From the NCBI GenBank assembly GCA_017991315.1, contig JAGOQS010000003.1, positions 124,001 to 188,000 of the forward strand: a stretch of 64,000 nt of DNA. Reading direction: 5' to 3'. The first letter of the stretch is position 1; every line of letters begins with the position of its first letter. The notes beneath the pieces are model-generated. The model saw only the letters and a program-made list of their open reading frames with translations, was not told the DNA's origin and did not search any database. The position numbers were made by a program, and so were the translations under genes. Source of the stretch: Ferrovibrio sp. GTDB taxonomy: Bacteria > Pseudomonadota > Alphaproteobacteria > Ferrovibrionales > Ferrovibrionaceae. Positions 43,592 through 51,630 of the stretch are shown piece by piece.

Positions 43592-45262
43592 TTAGCGCAG
43601 GCGGCGGGCGGCGAGCGCTTCGGCGGTGTCGATGTCGTTGAGCACGCCATCATCCCCGGCAGCGACCTCGCAAACCCAGTCGGAATGCTGCTCAAGCAGC
43701 CGGCGGGCACCGCTATCGCCGTCCAAGCCTTTGAGCTGATTAAAGAACTGGGCGCCCCACAAGATTGGGTTGCCACGTTTGGAACCCACTACCGGCACGC
43801 ATATGGCGCGGCCTTCCACCGGGTTGAAGGCGGAAATCAGCTTGTCCAGCACCCGCGGTGGCACGTCCGGCATATCGCCGAGGCAGATCAGGGCGCCGTC
43901 CAGCCCTTCGGGCAGGGCCCGGATGCCGGCTACCAGGGAGGTGGCCAGGCCGCCGGCGAAATCCGGGTTGTGGGTGAAGCTCAAGCTATCTGGCCCTGGG
44001 CCATCGGAGGGGGCGCCGGCCAGGGCGGCGGCTTGCACTTCCTCGGCGCGGTGGCCGGTAACGATTATGACAGGCCGGGCGGGGGAGGCCAGCACATGCT
44101 CGACCACATGGCGCAGGATCGGTTTGCCTTCCAGGTCGGCCAGCAGCTTGTTGCCGCCCTGCATGCGGCTGGACAGGCCGCCTGCCAGGATCACGGCAGC
44201 GATGCGGGGCCGGCGCTGGACTGTCGGCGCCTGAATTTCCGACTTGGTGCCGGCGCCCGGACCTGATCGGGGCTGCGGCCGGGTCGGGATTTCCTTCAGC
44301 AGGCCGCCGGCACCCATGCGCATGATCTCGGCACGACCGACGCCGAGGCCGGCACAGAGCCGTTGCAGCACCCAGTCGAAGCCGTTCAGCTTCGGCGAAC
44401 GGGCGCAACCCGGCACGCCAACCACCGGCACTTCTGCCAGGCGGCCGATCAGCAGCAGGTTGCCGGGATCCACCGGCATGCCGAAATGCTCGACAATGCC
44501 GCCGGCGGCAACGATGCCGGCGGGCACCACATCCTCGCGGTCGACGATGGCGCTGCCACCGAACACCAGGATCGGCGCACAGCCTTGCTCGCGCAGTTGC
44601 GCCACGCAGACGGCGATGGCCGTGGCGTCATGCTCGCAGGTGAGGCTGCCGCCGAGATCGCTGCCCAGGCGCAGCAGGCGCTCGCGCAACGCCGCCTCGG
44701 TCTTGGCCAGCACGCTGTCCTTGGTGTCGTCGACGCGGGTCATCACCAGGCCGACACGGCGCGGCGCGAATGGCGCCACGCGCACCAGCGGGCCGTTTTC
44801 GGCAGCGATTTCAGCGGCGCGCTGCACCACATCGCGCGGCGCGGCAAACGGAATGATCTTCACCGTGGCCAGCATCTGGCCCGGTTCCACCACATCGTAA
44901 GGCGCCACCGTGGCGATGGTGACGGCTTCATGCAGCAGGTTCAGGGCGTCGACGCGGGTCGGTTCCAGCACGGCGATGCCGGCGGCTTCGGCATAGATAT
45001 TGGCGCGGCCGGTGAAGGCGGTGGCGGCGCGTGTCGATGTGCCGGCCGCGGCCTCGGCGATGCGGCTGGCGGCCTGGTCCTCGGGCACGTCGTCGGGGCC
45101 GAGCCGGGCGGCATAGACGCTGTCCTGTCCGGCCTGGCGGAGCGCCTGCACATCCTCGGCGCTCAGCACGCGGCCCTTGCGGAACCGCTGCGTGCCGACG
45201 CTCATGGAATGGCCGAGAATGCAGCCTTCCGCCTCGCGAACCGGAACCGGACCGAAAAACAT
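43592..45262 (-). CDS. Fused molybdopterin-binding / molybdenum-cofactor cytidylyltransferase
   Basis: A 556-residue two-domain protein. The N-terminal part (about 1-335) belongs to the molybdopterin-binding fold (VGLVMTRVDDTKDSV and the VFGGSAIVDREDVVPAGI region). From about 352 a MobA/MocA-type nucleotidyltransferase begins with AAVILAGGLSSRMQGGNKLL and the LGDMPDVPP metal motif, which in MocA transfers CMP to the cofactor. This domain pair occurs in genomes with xanthine-dehydrogenase/CO-dehydrogenase-type enzymes that use the cytosine-dinucleotide form. It is last in the cox-like operon, 4 nt after the second XdhC gene. It is preceded on its 3' side by no terminator I can see. Confidence 0.85.
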   Translation of the reverse strand: MFFGPVPVREAEGCILGHSMSVGTQRFRKGRVLSAEDVQALRQAGQDSVYAARLGPDDVPEDQAASRIAEAAAGTSTRAATAFTGRANIYAEAAGIAVLEPTRVDALNLLHEAVTIATVAPYDVVEPGQMLATVKIIPFAAPRDVVQRAAEIAAENGPLVRVAPFAPRRVGLVMTRVDDTKDSVLAKTEAALRERLLRLGSDLGGSLTCEHDATAIAVCVAQLREQGCAPILVFGGSAIVDREDVVPAGIVAAGGIVEHFGMPVDPGNLLLIGRLAEVPVVGVPGCARSPKLNGFDWVLQRLCAGLGVGRAEIMRMGAGGLLKEIPTRPQPRSGPGAGTKSEIQAPTVQRRPRIAAVILAGGLSSRMQGGNKLLADLEGKPILRHVVEHVLASPARPVIIVTGHRAEEVQAAALAGAPSDGPGPDSLSFTHNPDFAGGLATSLVAGIRALPEGLDGALICLGDMPDVPPRVLDKLISAFNPVEGRAICVPVVGSKRGNPILWGAQFFNQLKGLDGDSGARRLLEQHSDWVCEVAAGDDGVLNDIDTAEALAARRLR

Positions 45263-45266
45263 GACG

Positions 45267-46001
45267 TCAGGCGGCGGCGCTGGTGGTGGCGCCCGAATGT
45301 GAACCAGGGGCCGGCTGGCGCAACGCCTGAGTCATCTGGCCCAGGATGGCGATGGCGATTTCAGCCGGTGTCTTGGCGCCAATGGACAGCCCTACCGGGC
45401 CATGGATGCGCGCCAGATCCTCCGGCCCGAAGCCGGCGGCGGTGAGGCGTTCGAGGCGCGAGGCATGGGTCTTCTTGCTGCCCAGCGCGCCGATATAGAA
45501 CACGTCCGACTTCAGCGCCATCTGCAATGCCGGGTCGTCCACCTTCGGATCATGCGTCAGCGTCACTACCGCCGTGCGCAGGTCAGGCTTCAATTGCGCC
45601 ATGGCCTCGTCCGGCCAGTCATTCGACAGCCACACACCGGGGAAGCGGGCCTCGCTGCCAAAGGCGCTGCGCGGATCGATCACCGCCACTTCGTAGCCGG
45701 CGAACTGCGCCATAGGCACCAGCGCCTGCGCGATATGCACGGCGCCAACCAGGATCAGGCGCAGCGGCGGATTGAACACATTGAGGAAGAGGGGGCCGTC
45801 ATCGGTCTCGATGGTGCGCGGCTTGTCTTCCAGCATGGCGGCGCGCGCCGCCTCGCCGATGCGCGGATCGATATCCTTCAGGCCCTTCTTGCCATAGAGA
45901 TAGAACAGCCGCTGCTCGCCGCTATTGAGGAAGGTGCCCAGCACCACCGGAATCTTGGCGGCGCGGTCGGCCTGCAGTTGGGTGAGGATTTCCTGTTTCA
46001 T
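45267..46001 (-). CDS. XdhC-family protein, C-terminal type (Rossmann domain)
   Basis: A 244-residue protein whose second half is the XdhC_C Rossmann domain (VAVIDPRSAFGSEARFPG, then FYIGALGSKKTHASRLERL and IHGPVGLSIGAKTPAEIAIA). The N-terminal 80 residues are short for a full XdhC. XdhC proteins hold sulfurated molybdenum cofactor and insert it into molybdenum hydroxylases. Here the CoxI-like and C-terminal parts are separate genes, with a 4-nt ATGA overlap. It precedes the molybdopterin-binding/cytidylyltransferase fusion gene. The division is regular in this type of cluster, so a frameshift is not assumed. Confidence 0.85.
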   Translation of the reverse strand: MKQEILTQLQADRAAKIPVVLGTFLNSGEQRLFYLYGKKGLKDIDPRIGEAARAAMLEDKPRTIETDDGPLFLNVFNPPLRLILVGAVHIAQALVPMAQFAGYEVAVIDPRSAFGSEARFPGVWLSNDWPDEAMAQLKPDLRTAVVTLTHDPKVDDPALQMALKSDVFYIGALGSKKTHASRLERLTAAGFGPEDLARIHGPVGLSIGAKTPAEIAIAILGQMTQALRQPAPGSHSGATTSAAA

Positions 46002-46342
46002 CCGTCCAGCCGCTCCACATAGACCTGGATCTTGCCGCCGCAGGCCAGGCCCACTTCCCAGGCCTGGGCATCGGACACGCCAAAGCTCAAGAGACGCGGC
46101 TTGCCATCCTGGATCGCGTCCAGGCCTTCAGTGACCACGGCGCCCTCGATGCAGCCGCCGGAGACCGAGCCGAGGAAGCGGCCTTCATCATCGATCACCA
46201 ACTGGCTGCCGACCGGGCGCGGCGCCGAGCCCCAGGTGGTGACCACGGTGGCGATGGCAACGCCCTTGCCGGAGGTTTTCCAGGCCAGGGCCTCGGCCAG
46301 CAGATCTTCGCGCGCTGCATTACTCTCTTGATTAAGGCTCAT
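45998..46342 (-). CDS. XdhC/CoxI-family protein, N-terminal type
   Basis: A 114-residue protein consisting only of the XdhC_CoxI domain: IATVVTTWGSAPRPVGSQL, GSVSGGCIEGAVV and LACGGKIQVYVE are its conserved motifs, with the Cys residues of GGC and LACGG. It overlaps both neighbours by 4 nt (coupled translation with the VWA gene before and the XdhC_C gene after). Together the two XdhC genes should build one complete chaperone for molybdenum-cofactor sulfuration or insertion. Confidence 0.87.
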   Translation of the reverse strand: MSLNQESNAAREDLLAEALAWKTSGKGVAIATVVTTWGSAPRPVGSQLVIDDEGRFLGSVSGGCIEGAVVTEGLDAIQDGKPRLLSFGVSDAQAWEVGLACGGKIQVYVERLDG

Positions 46343-47574
46343 GCCGCCATCCTTCCGAGGTTCTGTTGCAGCCGGTTGCCGATGTCGTTCTGGCCGCTGA
46401 GCGCGGCGGCGAGTTCGGCGATGGAGTCTAGATTGTGCACGGGACGGAAATCGTCAACATGCGGCAGAATGGCACGGATGCCGAGCGCCTTGGGCTCGAA
46501 GCCATCCCAGCGCAGCAGCGGGTTGAGCCAGATCAGCCGCTTGCATGACTTGTGCAGCCGTTCCATTTCGCGCGCGAGCTGCGGCCCCGGCTCGCGGTCG
46601 AGGCCATCGGTGAGCAGCAGCACCACGGCGCCCTGGCCGAGTACGCGGCGCGACCAGTAGCGGTTGAACTCGGCCAGCGTGGCGCCGATGCGGGTGCCAC
46701 CGGACCAGTCGGGCACACGCGAGCCGACATCGGCCAGCGCCTTGTCGACATCCTTCTGGCGCAGCAGGCGCGAGATATTCGACAGCCGGGTGCCGAACAG
46801 GAAGCTATGCACGCGCCTTCGGTCATTGCTCAGGGCATGCATGAAATGCAGGAACATGCGGCTGTACTGGCTCATCGAGCCGGAAATGTCGCATAGCACC
46901 ACCAGCGGCGGTTCGCGCGTGACATTGGATTTGCGCACCAGCGGGATGGCGCCGCCGCCAAGCCGCAGCGAGCGCCGCAGCGTGGCGCGCAGATCGATGC
47001 GCTTGCCGCTGGGATCGAGCTTGAAGCGGCGCGTGCGGCGCGGCGGGAAAGGCCAGGCGATGCGCGCCAGCGCCGCATGGGCCGCCGCCACTTCCTCGGC
47101 GCTCATCTCGGCGAAATCCTTGGTCTGCAGCAATTCGCTGGCCGAGAAAGTCAGCGTGGCATCGAGTTCGATCTCGCGCTCGCGGTCATCTTCCTTGGCC
47201 TTGCCCTGGCGGTTCGGCATCAAGGCCTGCTGCACGCGGCGCGACATCTGATGCTTCTGCGGTTCGGCGCCACCCTCGGCTTCGGGCAGCATCATGCGCA
47301 TCAGGCGTTCGAGGATTTTCGGATCGCGCCAGAAGATATGAAACGCCTGATCGAATAATTCGCGCTGATCGCGGCGGTTCACCAGCACGGAGAATAAAGT
47401 CCAGTAGAGATCGTCGCGCCGCTGGATGCCGGCGACTTCCACCGCGCGCACCGCCTCCAGCGCCTTGCCGGGGCCGAGCCGCAGCCCGGCGGCGCGCAGC
47501 ATGCGTACGAAATGCACGATATTCTCGGCGAAGCGGCCGCCTTCCGGGCTTTCGCTTGGCGCCATCAGGTTCAT
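46339..47574 (-). CDS. VWA-domain protein, CoxE family
   Basis: A 411-residue protein of the CoxE type. The N-terminal half is helical (FAENIVHFVRMLRAAGLRLGP-like start), followed by a von Willebrand A domain with MIDAS motif LCDISGSMSQYSRM and later a TDGLD acidic loop. CoxE works with the MoxR-type ATPase CoxD in assembling the Cu-Mo or Mo active site of CO-dehydrogenase-like enzymes. It starts 3 nt after the MoxR stop and overlaps the XdhC_N gene by 4 nt, so all five genes form one operon. Confidence 0.88.
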   Translation of the reverse strand: MNLMAPSESPEGGRFAENIVHFVRMLRAAGLRLGPGKALEAVRAVEVAGIQRRDDLYWTLFSVLVNRRDQRELFDQAFHIFWRDPKILERLMRMMLPEAEGGAEPQKHQMSRRVQQALMPNRQGKAKEDDREREIELDATLTFSASELLQTKDFAEMSAEEVAAAHAALARIAWPFPPRRTRRFKLDPSGKRIDLRATLRRSLRLGGGAIPLVRKSNVTREPPLVVLCDISGSMSQYSRMFLHFMHALSNDRRRVHSFLFGTRLSNISRLLRQKDVDKALADVGSRVPDWSGGTRIGATLAEFNRYWSRRVLGQGAVVLLLTDGLDREPGPQLAREMERLHKSCKRLIWLNPLLRWDGFEPKALGIRAILPHVDDFRPVHNLDSIAELAAALSGQNDIGNRLQQNLGRMAA

Positions 47575-47577
47575 GCG

Positions 47578-48489
47578 TCAGAGCCCCGCCAGTTCCTGCT
47601 GCACCTGGCGCAGGATCGCGGCTGCCTCGCTGCCCTGCATCTTCGCGATGTCGTCCTGGTACTTGAGCAAGACGCCCAGCGTGTTGTCGATGGTCTCCGG
47701 GTCCAGCGCCACCTTGTCGAGGAAGGTCAGCGCGCGGGTCCAGTCGATGGTCTCGGCGACGCCCGGCAGCTTGAACAGTTCCTGGTTGCGCAGCGCCTGC
47801 ACGAACCGCACGATCTCCTGGCTGAGCCGCTTCGGCGCGCCCGGCACCTTGCGTTCCAGGATCGCCAGTTCGCGCTCGGCGCTGGGATAATCCACCCAGT
47901 AATAGAGGCAGCGGCGCTTCAGCGCGTCGTGGATTTCGCGGGTCCGGTTCGAAGTGATGATGACTATGGGCGGCTCGGCCGCCTTGATGACGCCGAGTTC
48001 GGGCACGCTGATCTGGAAATCGGACAGCACTTCCAGCAGATAGGCCTCGAAAGGCTCATCGGTGCGGTCGAGTTCGTCGATCAGCAGCACCGGCGGGCCG
48101 GCGGCATCGTCCTGCAACGCCTGCAGCAAGGGCCGCTCAATCAGGAAGTCGCGGGAGAAGATGTCGCGGGTGATCTTGCCGCGATCCTGTTCGCCGGCGG
48201 CTTCCGCCAGACGGATTTCCAGCATCTGGCGCGGGTAGTTCCATTCATAGACGGCGGAATTGAGGTCCAGGCCCTCATAGCATTGCAGCCGCACCAGGCG
48301 GCGGTTCAGCGTGGTTGCCAGCACCTTGGCGATCTCGGTCTTGCCGACGCCGGCTTCGCCTTCGAGAAACAGCGGCCGGCCCATTTTCAGCGCCAGGAAC
48401 AGGCTGGTGGCCAGCGGCCGGTCGGCCACGTAGTCGCCATGGGCGAGCAGGGTTTCGACGGCATCGATGGAGGCGGGCAGGGCGGACAT
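47578..48489 (-). CDS. MoxR-family AAA ATPase, CoxD-like
   Basis: A 303-residue AAA+ ATPase with Walker A GEAGVGKT, Walker B LLIDELDR and sensor-1 IITSNRTREIHDALKRRC. This MoxR subgroup is the CoxD partner of a VWA protein and reshapes molybdenum hydroxylases for metal insertion or sulfuration. It is the first gene of the operon coxD-coxE-xdhC(N)-xdhC(C)-molybdopterin/cytidylyltransferase fusion. No coxM, coxS or coxL-like structural gene lies in the window. Upstream is the tRNA-Cys gene on the same strand. Confidence 0.9.
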   Translation of the reverse strand: MSALPASIDAVETLLAHGDYVADRPLATSLFLALKMGRPLFLEGEAGVGKTEIAKVLATTLNRRLVRLQCYEGLDLNSAVYEWNYPRQMLEIRLAEAAGEQDRGKITRDIFSRDFLIERPLLQALQDDAAGPPVLLIDELDRTDEPFEAYLLEVLSDFQISVPELGVIKAAEPPIVIITSNRTREIHDALKRRCLYYWVDYPSAERELAILERKVPGAPKRLSQEIVRFVQALRNQELFKLPGVAETIDWTRALTFLDKVALDPETIDNTLGVLLKYQDDIAKMQGSEAAAILRQVQQELAGL

Positions 48490-48624
48490 AGGCGGGGGCT
48501 TCCGGTCAGACTACGGAACCGCGGGGAGCGGGACGGGCGGCCATCCTGCCCCAGGCCAGGGGTGGCGCGCAATTCGCCTGGCCTGCTAGCGCAGGTTGAA
48601 GGAAGGCTTTCAAGAGGGGGAATA

Positions 48625-48698
48625 TGGAGGTCCGGGCCGGAATTGAACCGGCGTACGAGGATTTGCAGTCCTCTGCGTAGCCACTCCGCCACCGGACC
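48625..48698 (-). tRNA. tRNA-Cys (anticodon GCA)
   Basis: A complete 74-nt cloverleaf: 7-bp acceptor stem GGTCCGG/CCGGACC, discriminator U73 typical of tRNA-Cys, anticodon stem GAGGA/TCCTC with loop CTGCAAA containing GCA, GGTTCAATTCC T-arm and an encoded CCA. It lies between the cox-like operon and the pcm operon. Confidence 0.97.
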
Positions 48699-48740
48699 CC
48701 GATGCACCGGCTGGACTCTGCCGAACTGGCGCGACGGCCC

Positions 48741-48769
48741 TTGTAGGCGGAAGCGGTTGGCCGGGTCAA
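48741..48769 (-). promoter_or_regulatory. tRNA-Cys promoter
   Basis: On the minus strand TTGACC (48764-48769) and CTACAA (48741-48746) with 17-nt spacing, about 42 nt before the tRNA 5' end. Confidence 0.6.
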
Positions 48770-48836
48770 GTGCCGGGGGGCGTGGGCAGCCAGGCCGGAG
48801 TCTCTGACCCGAAGACCCCGGGCGGGCTACTGGCGG

Positions 48837-48854
48837 CTGTGACAAATGTCACAG
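48837..48854. promoter_or_regulatory. Perfect CRP-type operator
   Basis: CTGTGACAAATGTCACAG is a perfect 8-bp inverted repeat with a 2-nt centre. It contains TGTGA-N6-TCACA, the exact CRP-family consensus, at 48838-48853. It lies in the gap between divergent tRNA-Cys and pcm, centred about 73 nt before the predicted pcm start of transcription, the geometry of a class I CRP activator site. Confidence 0.65.
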
Positions 48855-48883
48855 GCCGGTGCGGCTAAGCCAAACTACGGACG

Positions 48884-48912
48884 TTGTTTTTACCGCAATG
48901 CGGCATTATAAA
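48884..48912 (+). promoter_or_regulatory. pcm-rhodanese-tolC promoter
   Basis: TTGTTT (48884-48889) and TATAAA (48907-48912) with 17-nt spacing, about 41 nt before the pcm ATG. A weak -35 with a strong -10 box fits a promoter helped by an activator bound at the upstream CRP-type site. Confidence 0.55.
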
Positions 48913-48952
48913 CCGAGGGCTAATTCCCTCTGCTCCAAACCGGAATCGTGTG

Positions 48953-49624
48953 ATGGCTTCCGCCGACCGACTTTTCGCCGAGGCCCGGCGCCAGATGGTG
49001 CTGACCCAGTTGCTGCCGAACAAGGTGATCGACGAGCGCCTGATTGCGGCCATGTCGGCGACCCCGCGCGAACAATTCGTGCCGAAATCCTACCGGGGCG
49101 TGGCCTATCTGGATGAGGATATCGCTGTCGGCGCCGGTCGCGCGCTGATGGAGCCGCTAGTGCTGGCCCGCCTGCTGCAGGAAGCCGATATCGCCGCCAG
49201 CGATGTCGCCCTGGTGGTCGGCTGTGGCACCGGCTACGACCTGGCCGTGCTGGCCCGCCTGGCCAGCACCGCGATCGGCCTGGAAAGCGACCCGGCGCTT
49301 GCCGCCGAAGCGACCAAGCTGATGGCCCAGCTTGGCCTCGACAATGCCCCGGTGATCGAAGGCCCGCTGGCCGATGGCTTGGCGAAGCAGGGGCCGTATA
49401 ACGTGATTCTGCTGGCCGGCGCGGTGCCGGAAATCCCGGCCCAGCTCAAGCAGCAGCTTGCCGAGGGCGGCCGTCTGGTGGCGGTGCGTCGTCCGGCCGG
49501 GGCACCGATGGGTCAGGCCGTGCTGGTCAAGCGCGCCGGAAACCTGTTCGCCGAACGTGTGATCTTCGACGCCGCCACGCGGCCGCTGCCGGGCTTCGAG
49601 CGTCCTGCGGGCTTCGTGTTCTGA
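48953..49624 (+). CDS. pcm: Protein-L-isoaspartate O-methyltransferase
   Basis: A 223-residue SAM-dependent methyltransferase repairing isoaspartyl residues in damaged proteins. It has the N-terminal RQMVLTQLLPNKVIDERLI helix, MSATPREQFVPKSYRGVAYLDEDI-like substrate loop, the SAM motif VALVVGCGTGYDLAVLA, and LLAGAVPEIPAQLKQQLAEGGRLV-like later strands. The start is ATG 48953 (or GTG one codon earlier). It begins the pcm-rhodanese-tolC cluster (4-nt and about 56-nt gaps), an order known in alphaproteobacteria. The N-terminal sequence is slightly divergent from enteric Pcm but all core motifs are present. Confidence 0.9.
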   Translation: MASADRLFAEARRQMVLTQLLPNKVIDERLIAAMSATPREQFVPKSYRGVAYLDEDIAVGAGRALMEPLVLARLLQEADIAASDVALVVGCGTGYDLAVLARLASTAIGLESDPALAAEATKLMAQLGLDNAPVIEGPLADGLAKQGPYNVILLAGAVPEIPAQLKQQLAEGGRLVAVRRPAGAPMGQAVLVKRAGNLFAERVIFDAATRPLPGFERPAGFVF

Positions 49625-49628
49625 GCCG

Positions 49629-49958
49629 ATGACTGCCCTGCCGGTGGAAATCGAAGTTGAGGAATTGTCGCTCTGGCTCGAGGGCAAGGGAGATGTCGCC
49701 CTGCTCGACGTGCGAGAGGATTGGGAAGTGAAGCTTTGCGCCCTGCCGGGTGCCATCCATATCCCGCTGGGCCAGGTGCCCGCGCGGGCCGGGGAAGTGC
49801 CGAAGGCCAGCCGGGTGGTGGTGTTCTGCCATCATGGCGGGCGCAGCCTGCGGGTCACCCAGTGGCTGCGGGCGAATGGATTTTCACAGGCGATTAACCT
49901 CGCCGGCGGTATTCATGCCTGGGCCGAACGGATCGACCCGGACATGGCGACCTACTGA
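49629..49958 (+). CDS. Rhodanese-like sulfurtransferase
   Basis: A 109-residue single rhodanese domain. LDVREDWEVKLCALPGAIHIPLG is its typical first part (residues about 26-48), and the active-site cysteine lies in VFCHHGGRS (Cys67) with the CHHGGR loop. Such proteins carry persulfide sulfur for transfer to acceptors; the acceptor here is unknown. It is the middle gene of the pcm-rhodanese-tolC cluster. Confidence 0.92.
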   Translation: MTALPVEIEVEELSLWLEGKGDVALLDVREDWEVKLCALPGAIHIPLGQVPARAGEVPKASRVVVFCHHGGRSLRVTQWLRANGFSQAINLAGGIHAWAERIDPDMATY

Positions 49959-50014
49959 CGGTTTCTGGCTGATTGAATATGGCGGGCTGCCCGGAGACGG
50001 GGCCCAGGGGAAGA

Positions 50015-51421
50015 ATGGTGGTTGGAATGGCGAAAGTATCTTTCTTGCGCGGTGCGCTTCTTGGTAGTGCTGCGATCTTGTCTGCCGCCTGGCTTCTGGC
50101 CGCGTCCCAGGCCGGAGCGCAGACCCTCAACGAGGTGCTGTCCAACGCCTATACCAACAACCCGACGCTTGGTGCTGCTCGCGCCGCGGTGCGGGCCACC
50201 GATGAAGGCGTGCCGCAGGCGCTTTCCGGCTGGCGTCCGACCGTCAGCCTGACCGGCGAAGCCGGCGTGCTGCGCCAGGATTACAAGCCGAACACCGTTT
50301 CGACCCAGAGCGACACCATCAACCCGACCTCGCTCGGCGTTTCGGTGACTCAGCCGCTGTATCGCGGTGGCCGCGTCGAAGCGCTGACCGACAGTGCCGA
50401 GGCGCTGGTCCAGGCCGCCCGCCAGGATCTCGCCAGCACCGAGCGCCGCGTGCTGCAGGATAGCGTCACGGCTTACATGGACGTGCTGCGCGATCAGGCC
50501 GTGGTCGATCTGACCCGCAATAACGAAGGTGTGCTGCGTCGCCAGCTCGAAGCCACCCGTGAGCGTTTCCGCGTCGGTGAAATCACCCGCACCGACGTGG
50601 CGCAGGCGGAATCGCGCCTGAGCCGTGCCACCGCCGACCGCATTTCCGCCGAGGGCGCGCTGATCTCCAGCCGCGCCACCTTCGCCCGCATCACCGGCCT
50701 GCAGCCGGGCCGCCTGGTGCCGCCGCCGCCGTTGCCGACCCTGCCGGCCAACGAGGACGAGGCGATTTCGATTGGCGACAAGGAAAACCCCGAATTGCAG
50801 GCGGCACAGTTCCGCGAGCTGTCGGCCCGCGCCGATGTGCGCGCTGCCTCCGGTGCGCTGCTGCCCAGCGTGTCGCTGAATGCTTCGGCGGCCCGCACCA
50901 CGGAGCAGAGCCGCGCCGATCTCGACCTCAACACCGCCCGCGCCAGTATCCAGGTGACGGTGCCGCTGTATGAGGCCGGCGGCGTCTATAGCCAGACCCG
51001 CCAGCGCAAGCAGACCTTCAACCAGCGCCGCATCCAGGTGGACGAGCAGCGCCGCTTGGTGCGCCAGAGCGTCACCCAGGCCTGGGAAAACCTCAATACC
51101 GCGCGCTCCAACATCAACGCCCGCAAGGCGCAGGTGCAGGCCTCGCGCATCGCCCTCGAAGGCGTGCAGCAGGAAGCCGAGGTCGGCTCGCGCACCACGC
51201 TGGACGTGCTGGACGCGGAGCAGGAATACCTCGATGCCCAGGTGGCGCAGGTGCGCGCCGAGCGCGACGAGTATGTCGCCGGCTTCGTGCTCTACTCGGC
51301 GGTTGGCCGTCTTTCGGCCCGCAACCTCTCCCTGCCGGTACAGCTTTACGATCCGGCCGAGAACTACACGCGGGTGCGCGACCTGTGGTTTGGCACCGAT
51401 GGCGGGCTCGACGTCGAATAA
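50015..51421 (+). CDS. tolC: TolC-family outer-membrane efflux/secretion channel
   Basis: A 468-residue outer-membrane factor that joins inner-membrane pumps or type I exporters to the exterior. The signal peptide ends at AGA-QTL (about residue 34-36). Two internally similar coiled-coil halves follow: TLNEVLSNAYTNNPTLGAARAA, GVSVTQPLYRGGRVEAL and ITRTDVAQAESRLSRA in the first; IQVTVPLYEAGGVYSQ, AWENLNTARSNINARKAQVQ and SRTTLDVLDAEQEYLDAQ in the second. GGGGAAGA before ATG 50015 supports this start, though ATG 50027 is possible. Pump partners are not in the window. Confidence 0.93.
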   Translation: MVVGMAKVSFLRGALLGSAAILSAAWLLAASQAGAQTLNEVLSNAYTNNPTLGAARAAVRATDEGVPQALSGWRPTVSLTGEAGVLRQDYKPNTVSTQSDTINPTSLGVSVTQPLYRGGRVEALTDSAEALVQAARQDLASTERRVLQDSVTAYMDVLRDQAVVDLTRNNEGVLRRQLEATRERFRVGEITRTDVAQAESRLSRATADRISAEGALISSRATFARITGLQPGRLVPPPPLPTLPANEDEAISIGDKENPELQAAQFRELSARADVRAASGALLPSVSLNASAARTTEQSRADLDLNTARASIQVTVPLYEAGGVYSQTRQRKQTFNQRRIQVDEQRRLVRQSVTQAWENLNTARSNINARKAQVQASRIALEGVQQEAEVGSRTTLDVLDAEQEYLDAQVAQVRAERDEYVAGFVLYSAVGRLSARNLSLPVQLYDPAENYTRVRDLWFGTDGGLDVE

Positions 51422-51630
51422 TCGCAGATTTTCGGCGAAGGCCTTGCAGGATCGGGAAAAACGCCTTAACCCGGTTTAACAGTTCGGTTATCTTTTGTAG
51501 GCATATCATGGTGCTGACGAGTCGGTGTTACCGGCTGGTCGGCACCGTTTCGTGCCGCTAGCCGCGCTACAGGCAGGTTCAAGCAGCCAGACCGGGGTGA
51601 TTTCCCCGTGACGGGAAGATCGGGCAGGGG
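51422..51630. other. Intergenic region before popZ
   Basis: A 209-nt gap. It holds TTAACCCGGTTTAA (51466-51479), which resembles a CtrA box but with the wrong spacing, and a few weak hairpins. I could not fix a promoter with confidence. GGGCAGGGG immediately before the popZ ATG serves as ribosome site. Confidence 0.5.

Noticed and set aside
45267-46342. Frameshifted single xdhC gene
   Set aside because: The two parts have a clean ATGA overlap, complete separate domains and each a proper start, so they are two genes rather than a broken one.
51466-51479. CtrA box before popZ (TTAA...TTAA)
   Set aside because: The half sites are 6 nt apart, whereas the CtrA consensus needs 7, so the phasing is wrong.
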